DNA of 64,000 nt from Xenopus tropicalis (GCF_000004195.4 NC_030678.2:64971378-65035377), one strand, 5' to 3'; counted from the stretch's first letter, positions 1-12,244 are shown. Made by a program: numbers and translations. The notes: generated by a model from the sequence alone, not told the origin.

Positions 1-614
1 CAGATTGTGGGAGCGAATTCCAAAGAAGGGGGGCAGCCCTTGCAAAGTCTTGAATGCGAGTGTGTAAGGAGGTAATGAGAGTTGAGGAGTAGGTCAGCAG
101 AGGAGCGTAACACGTGGGTTGGTTGGTATCTAGAAATAAGTTCAGAGATGTAGGGTGGGGCAGAGTTATGGACTGCTTTAATTATAAGAGTTATTAGTTT
201 GAATTTTATCCTGGATGGATACAATCTGAAAAAGGCAATCCTTTGCATCACTCCAAAGATTTGCCTTTTAGAAAAGTAACTTGGTAATAGATGAATCAGA
301 GAGCTGCATCTTTGTTCACTTATATATAAATGCAGAATGATCATATCAGTCCATTAAGCCTGTCATGCCAAATTGACATGCATACTTTTATAACTGAGAT
401 CCTCGTTTACCTTTATAAGTGTAGCCATCCTTCTAGGGGTGGTTAACTAACAGCACTAGTACAGTTAGCCACAGCAACCAGATCTTTGCTTACATTTTAT
501 ATTTGCTTACATTTTACATCAGTAGACTTATCATTTGCAAAAAGTACTCTAGAGCACACCACAACCCTAGTCCAGTTCGAGAACATGCTTTACACAACGG
601 CACTCTACACAATC
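1..614. other. unassigned non-coding stretch
   Basis: No credible coding region, splice structure or terminal repeats were seen. The first ~230 bases are moderately G-rich and read like part of a dispersed repeat, but I cannot name it. The right edge is set by the target duplication of the hAT element. Confidence 0.4.
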
Positions 615-622
615 TTTTAGAC

Positions 623-1337
623 CAGTGCTGTCCAACTAGCGGCCCGCGGGCCCCCTCTGTGTGGCCCCCCACCCCCTGCATTGTTCACACCTCAGGTTCA
701 GACAGTAAGTGCCCACATTGTTGACACCTCAGACACACTGTAGGAGCAGTGCCAGCATTGTGTCACTGTATGTATTGCCTGGCAATTGCACACACAGGCA
801 GTACTCTGTCTGCCCTGTGCTGCCTGTGTGCGCCATACTCTGTCTGCCCTGTGCTGCCTGTGTGTGCGCCATACTCTGTCTGCCCTGTGCTGCCTGTGTG
901 TGCCATATTCTGCCTGTCCTATGCTGCCTGTGGGAGGTGAACCTGGCATGGGTTTGTTCTGGGAGTTTGTTAGCATTTGGAAATAGTCATTATATGGACC
1001 CTATGGTGTGTAATTATGTGCTAGGGGTTGCTGTGCTATCCACAGCGGAGGAGGAGGCATATGGATTTAAGGGTATAACTTAAAATGACATAATATAATT
1101 ATTTCACATATGAATGAAGGGTGATATCCCTACAGTGAGCACCAATCATTTGGGTTTTGGCTGTGCTACCACCATTAATGTGGGTATGGTCTTAAAAGCT
1201 CTTGTGATAACATGGGTGTGGTTTGAAGTAGGTGCAGTTTAAGAAGGGAGTGGTCAAACTGGCTTCCATTACTGGCCCTGCACCATGTAGGATAGAAAAA
1301 TTCCAGCCCTTGGTACCACAGAAATTGGACAGCACTG
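623..1337 (+). mobile_element. hAT-type non-autonomous element (MITE), copy 1
   Basis: The element starts CAGTGCTGTCCAACT and ends with the inverted form (AATTGGACAGCACTG), about 15 bp of terminal inverted repeat. It is flanked by a perfect 8-bp duplication TTTTAGAC (615-622 and 1338-1345), the size typical of hAT transposons. No transposase is encoded, so it would have been moved in trans. The interior holds a 34-bp minisatellite (about 820-930, unit containing GCCATACTCTGTCTGCC) and a conserved right half. The same element recurs at 16,676 and 60,896. Superfamily call rests on TSD length and TIR form. Confidence 0.85.
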
Positions 1338-1345
1338 TTTTAGAC

Positions 1346-2106
1346 AGTTCACAGGCTATAACACTTCATTTAAACAGCATATAATTGTACAGTTTTGACA
1401 AATACTGATAGATGGCTTTGGCTTTCAAAGGATTAAATAAAAGGGTATACCATTCATAACTATGAAACATTAGAATTCTGTCTGACTCATAGATGCCCAG
1501 TTAGGATAAATGTCCACATGTCTCTGAATGAGGACATGGACTTTAGATAACAATGTAAATATAAACATTCAAAAACTAGAATTAGCTCATGTGGAGGGCT
1601 GCTTTTTAAGCAGAGTTTAAAACAACAGTTAAACACATGAGTTCAAAACAGCAGTGTATATTTCAGTTTTTGGTAGAAGTGTAGATTAGGCAGGAGTTAA
1701 ATTATATAGTGATTTGAATTGCACTGGCTACACTCTTAAAATGTTGTACAATGTACACAATTGTAACATTATTACATTTATATACTTCCTCCTAAGTGAC
1801 TAATAAAGTTTAAAAAATTTAAATGGCTTATTATATTTATTTACCTTTGTGAATTTTAACTAGGAGTGGTAATAAGACTGATTTGTGGTGGTTTCTGCAA
1901 AGTAACATTGTAGTGTACCATAACACAGTAACATCGTCCCTATGAAAAGGATCCTCTTGGTCACTGATCAGGACTGATCTGAGGCAGGTAGTGCTGATAT
2001 TGTAGCAGTAGCAGCATGGTAGTTATATAATGTATTTGAAAACATACACATACATTATATATACATATAATGAAACCTTAATTTTACATTCCCTGATTTA
2101 AATTTT
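1346..2106. other. AT-rich non-coding stretch
   Basis: No gene or clear mobile element was recognised. A short TA-rich run lies at about 2,040-2,070. Confidence 0.4.
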
Positions 2107-2499
2107 CCCTCATTGTGCTGGGTTGAAAAACCCAACATACTGTTCTTCGACTTCATCTTATTCTTCCGCTTTTTCTTCTTCTTAGCGCCCCCCATTTTCT
2201 AAACGCTACTTCTCCTACAGTTTTAGGCGTACAACATTCAGACTCTCCACACTTATTTGCCCTATAGCGGAGCAGGTTGCTTGTGCTTTTCTATGCGTTC
2301 CCGCCCCCTGTCTTTTTGTGGCGCCGCTCCGAACCCCCCAATTTTCCCATTGACTTTGACATGGAAGATTTTCAAACTGCTGCCACACTAACAGCTTTGA
2401 AGCTACACCCCCAAACTTGAATAACATAATAATGGGGTCACCCCGAATGAAACTGTGACATTTGTTAGATGACCCCAAATTGGGAGGGGCCAACAACAG

Positions 2500-3216
2500 C
2501 CAATCAAATTTCACCTTTTGACTTTAATGCGGAAAATGAAACTGCGGCCAATCTTACAGTTTTAAGGCTACACTCACCAAACTTGAATCACATAGTTATG
2601 GGGTTAACCTGTATGAAAATATGATGATTGTTGGATGCCCAAAAGTGGGCGGAGCTGTGAACAGCCAATCAGATTTTACCTACTGACTTGGCGGAAATTT
2701 AACCTGCTGCCAGTCTCAAAGTAATAACAGTAATAGCACCAAACTTTGCAGGGTTAGGCACCAGGTAATTGCCAATTAGATTTTACCTATTGACTTTCAA
2801 TGGGGAAATCCAATCTGCTGCATCACACACATCTCACAGTATTAACACTAGGGTCCCCAAACTTTTCACAGTTGGTCACTAGGGGACTACAGTTTTAGGT
2901 TTGAAAAGTGGGCAGAGCCACCAACAGCCAATCAGATCTCACCTATTAAAATTTATTGGTTTGATGCCAGGGTTCCCAAACTTTGCACAGTCAGTCACTA
3001 GGTGATTTCGTACTCAAGGTTAGAAAAAGTGGGCGGGGCCACCAAAAGCCAATTACATTTCTTTCATTGTTTTAAGTGGGGAAATTTTAACTGCTGCAAT
3101 TCTCACATGTTTGGGTCCCCATTGCACAGTTTGTCACTGGGTGACTAAATTCCAAGATTAGAAAAGTGGGTGGGGCCAACAATGGCCAATCAGATTTCAC
3201 CTATAGACTTCATATG
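2500..3216 (+). repeat. left part of degenerate ~105-155 bp satellite array
   Basis: Repeated landmarks include GCCAATCAGATTT, TGACTTT, TTTAAACTGCTGCC, GGGTCCCCAAACTTTGCACA, GTCACTGGGTGAC and AAAGTGGGCGGAGCC. They recur about six times here with variable spacing. The array resumes at 8,491 beyond the CR1 insertion. Confidence 0.8.
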
Positions 3217-3217
3217 T

Positions 3218-4639
3218 TTAAAAATCATGTCCCCTCGCAAGCCTCTTTTCCAGAGAAAACAACCCCAACCTCGACAGTCTAACCTCATAGCTTAAATCTT
3301 CCATCCCTTTTACCAGTTTATTGGCACGTCTCTGCACTCTTTCCAGCTCAATAATACCCTTCTTAAGGACTGGAGCCCAAAACTGCACCACATACTCAAG
3401 GTGAGGCCTTACCAGGGACCTATAAAGAGGCAAAATTATGTTTTCATCCCTTGAGTCAATGCCCTTTTTTATACAAGACAGCACTTATACAAGACAACTT
3501 ATCTAAAAAAAAAAAAACCCTAGATCCTTCTCCATTAAGGATTCCCCCAACAAACTACCATTCAGTAGATAGTTCGCGTTTATATTATTTCTACCAAAGT
3601 GAATAACTTTGCACTTGACAACATTGAACCTTATTTTCCAGTTTGCTGCCCGGCTTTCTAATTTTGTCAAATCGCTCTGCAAAGTGGCAGCATCCTGCAT
3701 GGAACTTATAGTTTTGTACAATTTAGTGTCATCAGCAAAAATAGATACAGTACTCTCTATGCCCACCTCCAGGTCATTAATAAACAAGTTAAAAAGCAAA
3801 GGACCAAGGACTGATCCCTGTGGTACTCCACTAACCACACTGGTCGAATTAGAAAATGTTCCATTTACCACCACTCTTTGTAATCTATCCTTCAGCCAGT
3901 TCTCTATCCAATTACAAATATTATGTTCTAGGCCAATATTCCTCAGTTTGATCATTAACCTTCTGTGAGGTACTGTATCAAATGCTTTAGCAAAGTCTAA
4001 GTAGATGACATCAACTGCCATTCCAGCATCAAGGTTCCTGCTCACCTCCTGATAAAAGGCGACTAAATTAGTTTGGCAAGATCTGTTACGCATAAAACCA
4101 TGCTGGCACAAACTTATAGTATTGTGAACTACAATGTATTCAAGTACCATATCCCTTATTACCCCTTCCAAAATCTTTCCTACTACTGACGTCAGACTGA
4201 CAGGCCTATAGTTTTCAGGCTGAGAACATCCCGTTCTCATTCCCTTTTTAAATAACGGCACCACATTAGCAATTCGCCAGTCTCTCGGCACCATGCCAGA
4301 CCTCAACAAATCCTGAAAAATTATGCAAAGAGGCTTGGCAATCACATCGCTCAGCTCATTTAATACCCTGGGATGAATCCCATCCGGTCCTGGACCTTTG
4401 TTTACCTTTACATGTTCAAGTCTCTTTTGAATTTCCTCCCGAGTGACCCATGCATCAGTAGCTAAATTACTAGAACTGGGCATAATAAAAGGGAAGCCTT
4501 CATTAGCTGGCTCCTCAGATGTATAGACTGATGAAAAATAAGAGTTCAAAATTTCTGCTTTTTCCCCATTCTCAACCAACTTACCCCCCAGTGATAATAA
4601 GGTTCCCACCCCTTCTTGCTTCATTTTTTTACTATTCAC
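3218..4639 (-). pseudogene. CR1 reverse transcriptase remnant (inverted block)
   Basis: The minus-strand reading encodes CR1-clade reverse transcriptase. Visible motifs are LDFAKAFDTVPH (motif A), [13 protein letters not shown] (motif B) and FADDTK (motif C, catalytic Asp-Asp), then the CR1-typical thumb segments [17 protein letters not shown] and [14 protein letters not shown]. The frame breaks near 3,490-3,510 at a run of A residues, and the sequence stops abruptly after the GDM region at 3,217. It is a dead copy. It continues into the endonuclease part at 7,740-8,440 beyond the L1. Confidence 0.85.
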
Positions 4640-4653
4640 ATAATTAAAAAATA

Positions 4654-7385
4654 ATGTTGGGAAAAATGCTGGCCAGAATGATTAAACAAAAACAGAATGC
4701 AACCTACATACACAATATCCAAACTGCCACAGGACAAAATACCCACTTAACCAACAAAATTGCAGATACCTTCAAACAGTATTACTATAACCTCTATAAC
4801 CTTAAACCAAATAACATACAAAATTCGCAAGAATCCTTGCGAGACTACATCCAAGATACCTCGCTGCCCAGGATCACAAACCCCCTAACCAAACAAGCCC
4901 TAAACCAACCCTTCTCATCAGAGGAACTCACACAGGCAATAAAAACCACCCCAACTGGCAAGTGCCCAGGCCCAGACGGGTACTCCATTGGATTATATAA
5001 AACACTAGGAGAAGACCTTTTAACAGAGATGCTGACAGCATTCAATTATCTCTCAACAGAAAACCCACCATCCCGATCCTTTTTAGAGGCCACTATAACA
5101 GTAATATTGAAACCTGGAAAAGACCCAACAAATTGCGCCAGCTACAGGCCAATCTCATTATTAAATATCGATACCAAATTATACGCCAAGATAATAGCCA
5201 ACAGACTAAAACCCTTACTACCTACAATCATACATACAGACCAAGTTGGCTTTGTCCCAGGGAGGGAAGCCAGAGATAACACACTCAAAACATTTACAAT
5301 CTTACACTACACCACGTAAAGAAAACAAAAATACCAATTCTGCTTCTTTCCATTGATGCGGAAATAGCGTTTGACCGAGTAAACTGGGAATTTCTGAGAG
5401 AAACACTCCTCCAGTTAAACCACGGAGAAAATATAATAACCAAAATAATGGCATTATATAGCTCTCCAACCGCTAGAATCCGCATCAATGGAACCTTATC
5501 CGACCCATGTAAGCTATCAAATGGCACTCGCCAAGGATGTCCATTATCCCCTTTACTATACATACTAACTATGGAACACCTACTGACAGCAATCAGAAAG
5601 AATGACCTAATTCATGGGGTCAAGATAGGAGAACGCGAAATTAAGGCAGCAGCTTTCGCAGATGACCTGTTATTATATGTAAAATTCCCCTTCTTTTCCA
5701 CCCCACCACTCCTGAGAGAACTTGAGAGATTTGGAAGCCATAGTAATTTCAAAATTAATACCACTAAATCGGAAGCACTAGATGTTACACTAACAGATGC
5801 AGAAGCCCAGAGAATAAAGGACAACTTCCCCTTTATATGGCAACCAAACATACTCAAATACTTAGGAATTCTCATTCCGAAAGATGTCCTCTCAGCCTCC
5901 CAAATTAACTACCAAAAATTACTACCTCAAATCAAAAGTGACTTAAAAAACGCAGACCAACCCAGACTCTCATGGTTCGGAAGAATAAACCTAATTAAAA
6001 TGGTGATATTACCAAAATTCTTGTACCTCTTCCAAACCATTCCCACACCACCTAAACTGAGTTTCTTCCAAACAGTCAATCAACTGCTCACTCAATTTGT
6101 ATGGGGAAACAAACACCCCCGCTTAAGAAAACAAATACTATATAAACGGAAAAATAAAGGGGGCACTGGCCTACCTGATTTACAAACATATTGGCAATCC
6201 GCTGTATGCAATCGAGTGATAGACACCTTCCACCATACACACCAAAAAGATTGGATTCAGATAGAACAGCACTCAACTAGGTCACCCCTTCCAGCCATAC
6301 CATGGATAAATCCACGAGAGAGACAGCATATTAACACTCTACCAATAATAACAAAACACACACTCCAGACCTGGGATAACTTAATCAAACACTACCCACT
6401 CTCCCATAGACACGGACCTAAGACATCTTTAATAGGAAACCCTGCCTTTCCCCCAGGACTTCTTAGCAAAGGCTTCCTATCTAAAAGAAGGACGGAAAAT
6501 CTACCCCTGATACAAGTACAAACCCCCACAGGACTACTCCCATTAGGAAAAATTATACAATCCCAAACACATAGCTTTTCACAAAAATTTGCTCACCACC
6601 AATTAACACACTGGTTGCAAACCCATCCGGAGAGAGAAAAGCTGCTCGGGGACACAACCCCCTTTGACGACCTATGTGTAGCCAAGGATGCTCCGTCACA
6701 TACAATCTCCCAAACTTATTCCATCCTATTAGAACTAAAATATAAACAACCACCCCACTTCAAACAATACTGGGAACGAGACTTTAACCAAGCCTTCCCA
6801 GAAAAAGAATGGGAAAATTGCTATGCTCTAACACACACAATGATAACAGCCTGTAAAGCACAGGAAACAAACTACAAAATTCTATCCAGATGGTATGAGT
6901 GTCCAGCTGCTTTACACACCATGTTCCCTAATGTGTCAGACAAATGCTGGCGATGCAATACCCAAAGGGGCGATATGAAACACATATGGTGGGAGTGCCC
7001 CAATCTACAACCATTCTGGGCCCTGGTATTTCAAACTCTCTCTAAAGTGTTATGTCTTGACCTCCAACCAAATCCAGCCCTTGCATTACTGTCCATACCC
7101 CCTACTAACATGCAAATCTCTATCAAACAAAAGGGATTCCTAGCATTCTCATTAACGGCAGCCAGAACAGTTATACCCAGACTCTGGAAAAACACAAGAC
7201 CCCCAACTATTGGAGACTGGGTGATTGAGCTCAATCATATAATGAGAATGGAAGAGATACTGGCTCATACAACTAAACAACGAGAAAATTTTACTAAAGT
7301 ATGGACAGCATGGATTCTATATAAAGAATCTCCAGTATACAACCAATTTCTAGCAACCAGTAGTCCAATCCAGACCCTGAACTGA
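4654..7385 (+). pseudogene. L1-clade reverse transcriptase, frameshifted
   Basis: Two frames carry one polyprotein fragment. The first (4,654-5,319) has GKCPGPDGYS, YRPISLLNID and QVGFVPGREARDN, hallmark L1 RT segments. A frameshift near 5,310 moves the reading into the second frame, which holds SIDAEIAFDRVNW (motif A, normally with Lys before AFDRV), TRQGCPLSPLLY (motif B) and AFADDLLLY (motif C, catalytic aspartates). The C-terminal part contains the L1-type CCHC-like cluster CWRC...HIWWEC near 6,950-7,000. It ends at the TGA at 7,383. The endonuclease is missing, so this copy cannot move by itself. Confidence 0.85.
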
Positions 7386-7731
7386 ACTGCTGGAAAATAA
7401 GGCAATCATACAAACAGTGTGTACCGTGACAAGTAATGAAACAATAAAATGCATGTAAAAATACCAGAACATACTCTTGAAATAAACCTAAAGGAATTAA
7501 CTACCACTGTACTGCGCTGCCCGGTCTAAACCCCTCACCCCCTTCCCCATTTTTATGTAAGCAAACCAGTTAATGCAACAAGCTTGTACAAATAATATGT
7601 AATGTTATATTTACTGCAAATATGATAACTGTGACAAACAATGGATACCTTTGTTCCCCCTTCCCCAATGTGTTACCCTATATGTGTTATCATTTGGAAA
7701 AAAGAGAATAAAGAATATATATAAAAAAAAA
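4656..7731 (+). mobile_element. 5'-truncated L1-clade LINE
   Basis: The fragment begins between the endonuclease and reverse-transcriptase domains and ends after GAGAATAAAGAATATATAT and an A-rich tail at about 7,731. It lies exactly inside the CR1 sequence: CR1 matches resume at 7,738. AAAAATAAT is found on both sides and is a likely target duplication. About 340 bp of non-coding 3' UTR follows the stop codon. Confidence 0.8.
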
Positions 7732-7737
7732 ATAATA

Positions 7738-8441
7738 ATTTTGGATTCTTTTTACTCCTAGCTGCAATATCCCTTTCCATCTCTATTTTAGCTTGCCTGA
7801 TAGCTTTTTTGCATGCTTTATTTGCTTCTTTGTACCTGATGAAAGTACCTGCTGTCCCAGCTAACTTGAATGCTCTAAAAGCACATTTTTTATTACCAAC
7901 CTGGACACTAACACTTTTTTCCAGCTATAAAGGTTTTGCTTTGCGATGCCTCTCCTTGCTTACAAGGAGAATATACTGTTGTGTATACCTGCAAAGCAGG
8001 TTCCATTTTCCTTCTGTGTCTAACCCTATGAAAAGCCTTTCCCAGTTGACACATTGCAGAGATGCCCTTATACTGGCAAAGTCTGCACGTCTAAAATCAA
8101 GCATTTTAGTTACCCCCTTATAGAGCTGTCTCTGCAGCATTATCTCAAAGGAGACCATGTTGTGATCACTGTTCCCCAAATGTTCACCCACACAAATGTT
8201 AGAGATGATTTCAGTGTTATTAGATATTACCAGGTCCAAAACAGAGTCATTCCTAGTAGGTTCTTGAACCACTTAATAAATAAAAAGTTGTCATTTAGCA
8301 TATTTGCAAACCTACTAGCTTTTTCTGACTTATTACTCCAGTCAATGTCCGGACAATTAAAGTCCCCCCTAATAACAACTTGACCCAGTTGTGAAGCCTC
8401 CATTTGCAACAGTAGCCGGGTCTCATCCTCCTCATCTATAC
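7738..8441 (-). pseudogene. CR1 endonuclease C-terminal remnant
   Basis: The reverse strand encodes the end of a CR1 apurinic-like endonuclease: QVVIRGDFNCPDIDW, then VQEPTRNDSVLDLVISN and EHLGNSDHNMVSFE (the catalytic SDH motif). The same segments occur in the CR1 copies at 16.3 kb and 51.9 kb. It is the upstream continuation of the RT fragment at 3,218-4,639, separated only by the inserted L1, and the frame is broken. Confidence 0.8.
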
Positions 8442-8490
8442 GTGATGGATGTATGTCTTTTTTTTCAACCCAACTTACTATGTTACTATG
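8442..8490 (+). mobile_element. CR1 3' tail in forward orientation
   Basis: It reads GATGGATGTATGTC, a T-run, CAACCCAACTTACTATG and TTACTATG, matching the 3' ends of the forward CR1 copies at 15,600-15,655 and 36,770-36,832. It faces opposite to the coding block on its left. Confidence 0.8.
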
Positions 8491-9720
8491 TTTAAATATT
8501 AATACTAAGGTCCCCAAACTCTGCAGAGCTAGTCACCAGGTAACTGCAGCTCAGAGTTAGAAAAGTGGGTGGAGCCACCAACAGCCAATCAGATTTGAAC
8601 TATTTATTTTCATCGGGGAAATTCAAACTGCTGCCATTCTCACAGTATTAAAACCAGGGTCACTAGGGAACTGCATTTTTAGGTTTTAAAAAGTGGGTGG
8701 AGCCAATAACAGCCAATCAAACTTCACCTTTTGATTTTTTTTGTTTAAATTTAAAATGCTGCCTTTCTCACACTATTTATGTCAGGGTTCCCAAACTTTG
8801 CACAGTCAGTCACTGGCTGACAACATATTCAGGGTTAGAACAAGTTGGCGGAGCCACCAACAGCCAATCCATTTCCACCCATTAAATTTCATTGGTTTAT
8901 ATTTCATTATTTAAGTATTAATTCAAGGGTTGTTAAACTTTCCAGAGTTAGTCACTGGGTATTTGCCGTTCAAAGTTAGAAAAAAGTGGGCGGAGCCACC
9001 AACAGCCAATCACATTTCACCTATTTACTTTCAATGGTGAAGTGTAAAATGCTGTCAGTTGGTCACTGGGGGGCTACAGTTCAAAAATAGGGTCGGGCCA
9101 CTAACAGCCAATCAGATTTCATCCATTGAATTTTATTGGTTTAATTTTAAAATGCTGTCATTCGCACACTATTTAGGCCAGGGTACCCACTGTTTGTCAC
9201 TGGGTGACTTCAATTCAAGGTTAGAAAAAGTGGGCACACTCACCAACCACCAATCACAATTTACCTATTGACTTTTATTGGTTTAAATTTAAACTGCTGC
9301 CGTTCTTTAACTATTAATCCTAGGGTCCCTAAATTTTGCCAAGTCACTGGGTAACTGCAGTTCCAGGTTAGAAAAAGTGGGCTGGGCCACCAACCACCAA
9401 TCAGATGTCACTCGTTGATTTTCAGTGGGGAAATTTAAATTGCTGCCATTCAGACACTATTAAAACCAGGGTCCCTAAACTTTGCACAGTGGTTTTTACT
9501 ATATAACTGTGGTCCAAGGTTAGAAAAAGTGGACGGAGCCAACAACCACAAATCAGATGTCACTCGTTGACTTTCAGTGGGGAAATTTAAATTGCTGCCA
9601 TTCAGACACTATTAAAACCAGGGTCCCCAAAGTTTGCACAGTGGTTTTTACTATATAACTGTCGTCCAAGGTTAGAAAAAAAATGGGCGGAGCCAATAAC
9701 AGATTTCATTCAGTGACTTC
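8491..9720 (+). repeat. right part of ~105-155 bp satellite array
   Basis: About nine degenerate units with the same landmarks as at 2,500-3,216. Two adjacent units (about 9,395-9,545 and 9,546-9,696) are nearly identical over ~150 bp, so part of the array was duplicated recently. Confidence 0.8.
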
Positions 9721-9768
9721 ACATTTTTTAACCCAACATGAAGTTTGTTCTCAAACTTCCCTTTCTAG

Positions 9769-10334
9769 TTTTTACACTGGTTTTTTTTTGTGTCACACAA
9801 ATTTTCTGGTCCCCTGAAAATATGTAAAATTGTATTTTTGAAGTAACAAATGATTATAATAATGCAAATTAGGGTAATTATGGTAAGGAAGGGCTAAAAA
9901 TAAATAAATTGCAATTTTCTTGTTTGTGACCAAAAGCAACCTTATTTTAACAGGTTGGATTTGGTTTGGTTAGGCACTTGGGTTTGGGCTAATTCTACTG
10001 GAAAAGGCTTGGATTTTATTGAAGAGCAGTTATTTTGATTGTTCTCTTTACCATATCTTAGGGTGTCTTTACACCTAATACCCACAAAGCTATATGTATG
10101 AATAATTTAGGACATTTTTATTTATTTTATTTTCTTCAAATCAAGAAAACCTTACCTATGGAACCAAGACACACTATTTCTCTAATCATATCTAATTAGA
10201 CTTAGTTTTTGCATTCAAATTGTGTAATAAATGAAAGGACCTGATGCAGCGTTCTCCTTTAATTACATGCCCTAATGCGCACCTTTTCCAGTTAGAAATA
10301 GTAATGCTACTCAAGGTGTTTAGCCACAGTAAGG
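9769..10334. other. unassigned non-coding stretch
   Basis: AT-rich sequence between the Helitron-like 3' end and CR1 remnants. No gene or repeat structure was recognised. Confidence 0.4.
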
Positions 10335-10717
10335 TTCATGGCCCCACAAACAACTACTTTCTAAACCAAGGTCTGTTGGTGTTAGTGAAGTTGTTTGCAC
10401 ATGAATCTGGGCCGCTAAGTGGCAGATGAGATTTTATATCAATAAATGTAGGCTCTTTCACCAGGGATGTAAAAATATGCAAGCCACTTATAACCTTACT
10501 GGGACTGCACTAGGCAAATCCATAATGGAAAAAGACTTTGGAGCATTTGTAGGTAAAAAAAAACTTGTAATAAGCAATGTCAGACAGCACTTTCAAGGCC
10601 AAATAAGGGTTTAAGCTGTATTAAGAGGCATAGCTTTGTGGTTGGAGGGGGTTATTCTTCTATTTTACAGAACGGTGGTAAGGCCCCATTCAGAATATGA
10701 TATGCAGTTTTGCTTAA

Positions 10718-11542
10718 AGGGCATGTCAACCCCAAAAATAATGTTTTGCATATTGAAAGAAAACATAATTCTAAGCAACTTTCCAATATGAAATAATTAA
10801 AAATTTGTAGGGCTTTAAACGTTATTTGTAAATGTAATAGCTATTGAAAGCAGCATTTGCTGAACTCCTGGTTGTTACATTTTAAACAATGTTGCAAAGG
10901 TCTTGCTTCTCCAGCAATATAGGTCTGTCAGTCTGCTGCCTTGTGTTACAATGTTTCAACAGTCTGAACCACCAGGGCAGAGAATAGAAAAGGACAGGCA
11001 AGCACTGCTTCTAATAGCAATTATAAATACAAATAACTCAAAAACCATTACAAACTTGTAATAAATGTATATTGCAAAGCTGCAAGTTGAGTTGCCTTAG
11101 GGCAGATTCACTAAAGTGAGTTAAAACACACGCTATTTATAGCATGCGGTAACATTTTTAGCACGTCTAATTTTTTGGCGACTTAACAAACGATTCACTA
11201 AAAGCATACTTGCGTTAATTTACGCGCGATACTGCATGCGTTATTTTAGTCGCGAAGACTATTTTCGTGCGGTATTTGACGGTACATGCAATAATCAACT
11301 AGCCGCATATAAATAGTAGCAGCATATAGTCGTGCGAATAAACGCACGCCATATTAGCCATACATGCCAATACTTGCGGAAAATTACTGTACTGAAAATG
11401 ACCATTTCCCTTCAAACTGGAGGCTGCATCACTCTAGGGCCAACACATACATAGTAAATTGCGCGTTAATTTTCGCGTCTATTTTAATGCAAAAAAGCGT
11501 GCGATAAAAATTAACGCACTTTGAATCAGCCCTCTTGTCCTT
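10718..11542. mobile_element. TTAA-flanked MITE with another MITE nested inside
   Basis: Starts AAAGGGCATGTCAACCCC after TTAA (10,714-10,717) and appears to end at TTGTCCTTTTAA (TTAA 11,543-11,546). The host CR1 reading resumes directly after it. TTAA duplications fit Kolobok/T2 or piggyBac-type elements. The right end is weakly matched. Confidence 0.5.
11098..11533. mobile_element. palindromic CpG-containing MITE nested in the previous one
   Basis: Left end GGGCAGATTCACTAAAGTG pairs with right end CACTTTGAATCAGCCCT. The interior is rich in GCG, CGC and TTAACGC motifs on both strands. No open reading frame is present. Confidence 0.65.
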
Positions 11543-11691
11543 TTAACATTATTGAGTTACAGAAGGTGAAAAGAAGGGCAACTAAGCTGGTAAAGGGTAT
11601 GGAAAGTCCGTTTTGAAGAAAGCCTGGCCAGGTTGGGATTGTGTACACTGGGGAAGAGGTGCTTAAGAGGTGATTTGATAATTATGTTTAA

Positions 11692-12244
11692 AGGACATGT
11701 AAAGCCTACATATCCCTACAATATATATCAGTTGGGCATGTCTCCCCACCCAAATGGCATTATTTGTACTGCATATGTCCCCTCTGTTTGATAGCACCAT
11801 CACATTTTCTTAAAGCAAATTGTAGCTTTCACCCAGTGGCCATTCTTCTTCTGATACATTTAAATCTGCAAACAGCATACACACACACTCTTATACAGCA
11901 TACATTTCATCAAGAATACAGGCTCAGACAGGCAGAACTCTCAATGATAAAAGTTCTGCTTTGTTTGAGCTGAGCAATGCCATCTCATTACTGGCTACTA
12001 GACTGGAGTTTAGTAATCTGAGCTTAGAACAACTGGGCATGTATGGCAAGCCAGAAATCAAAGCAAATTCCCGAGGGGGGGGGCCGAATGGGTAACAGGA
12101 GGAGAAGGAAATCTAAGTGATTAAGGGGATGTTGCAGCCTTACTATTAATCTCTGGACAACCAGTGTGGCAGGTATTGAAAGATTTCAAAGAGGTTGTTT
12201 ACTGATTACATTTTTGTGTGGGGGTAAGGACATGTAAATGTCCT
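11692..12244. mobile_element. TTAA-flanked MITE
   Basis: Bounded by TTAA at 11,688-11,691 and 12,245-12,248. Left end AGGACATGTAAAGCC, right end GACATGTAAATGTCCT: inverted repeats starting AGGACATGTAAA. Non-coding. It interrupts CR1 sequence. Confidence 0.75.

Larger units (their letters stand above)
3217..8490 (-). mobile_element. CR1 LINE with 5' inversion (twin-priming-like), interrupted by L1
   Basis: From 3,217 to 8,441 (excluding the L1 at 4,656-7,731) the sequence is CR1 in reverse orientation, running from the reverse-transcriptase C-terminal region on the left to the endonuclease on the right. At about 8,442 it switches to forward orientation and reads the 3' end of CR1 (GATGGATGTATG...ACTATGTTACTATG, to 8,490). 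An inverted upstream block followed by a direct 3' tail is the expected product of twin priming in LINE integration. ATGTTTAAA occurs at both outer junctions (about 3,214 and 8,489) and may be a short target duplication or microhomology. Confidence 0.75.
2107..9768 (+). mobile_element. Helitron-like non-autonomous element with satellite core, interrupted by CR1 and L1
   Basis: The left end carries the self-complementary stretch GGGTTGAAAAACCC (about 2,120-2,135). The right end has a perfect hairpin, GAAGTTTG-TTCT-CAAACTTC (about 9,740-9,759), followed nine bases later by CTAG (9,765-9,768) and a T. Hairpin plus CTRR plus T is the diagnostic Helitron 3' terminus. No Rep/helicase gene is present, so it is non-autonomous. 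Between the ends lies a degenerate 105-155 bp tandem array (2,500-3,216 and 8,491-9,720), split by a CR1 insertion that contains an L1. The left boundary is approximate: the expected A|TC junction is not clean. Confidence 0.6.

Noticed and set aside
3609..3968. Plus-strand open frame of 119 codons, and its mirror at 35,615-35,974 minus
   Set aside because: Antisense shadow of the CR1 reverse transcriptase.
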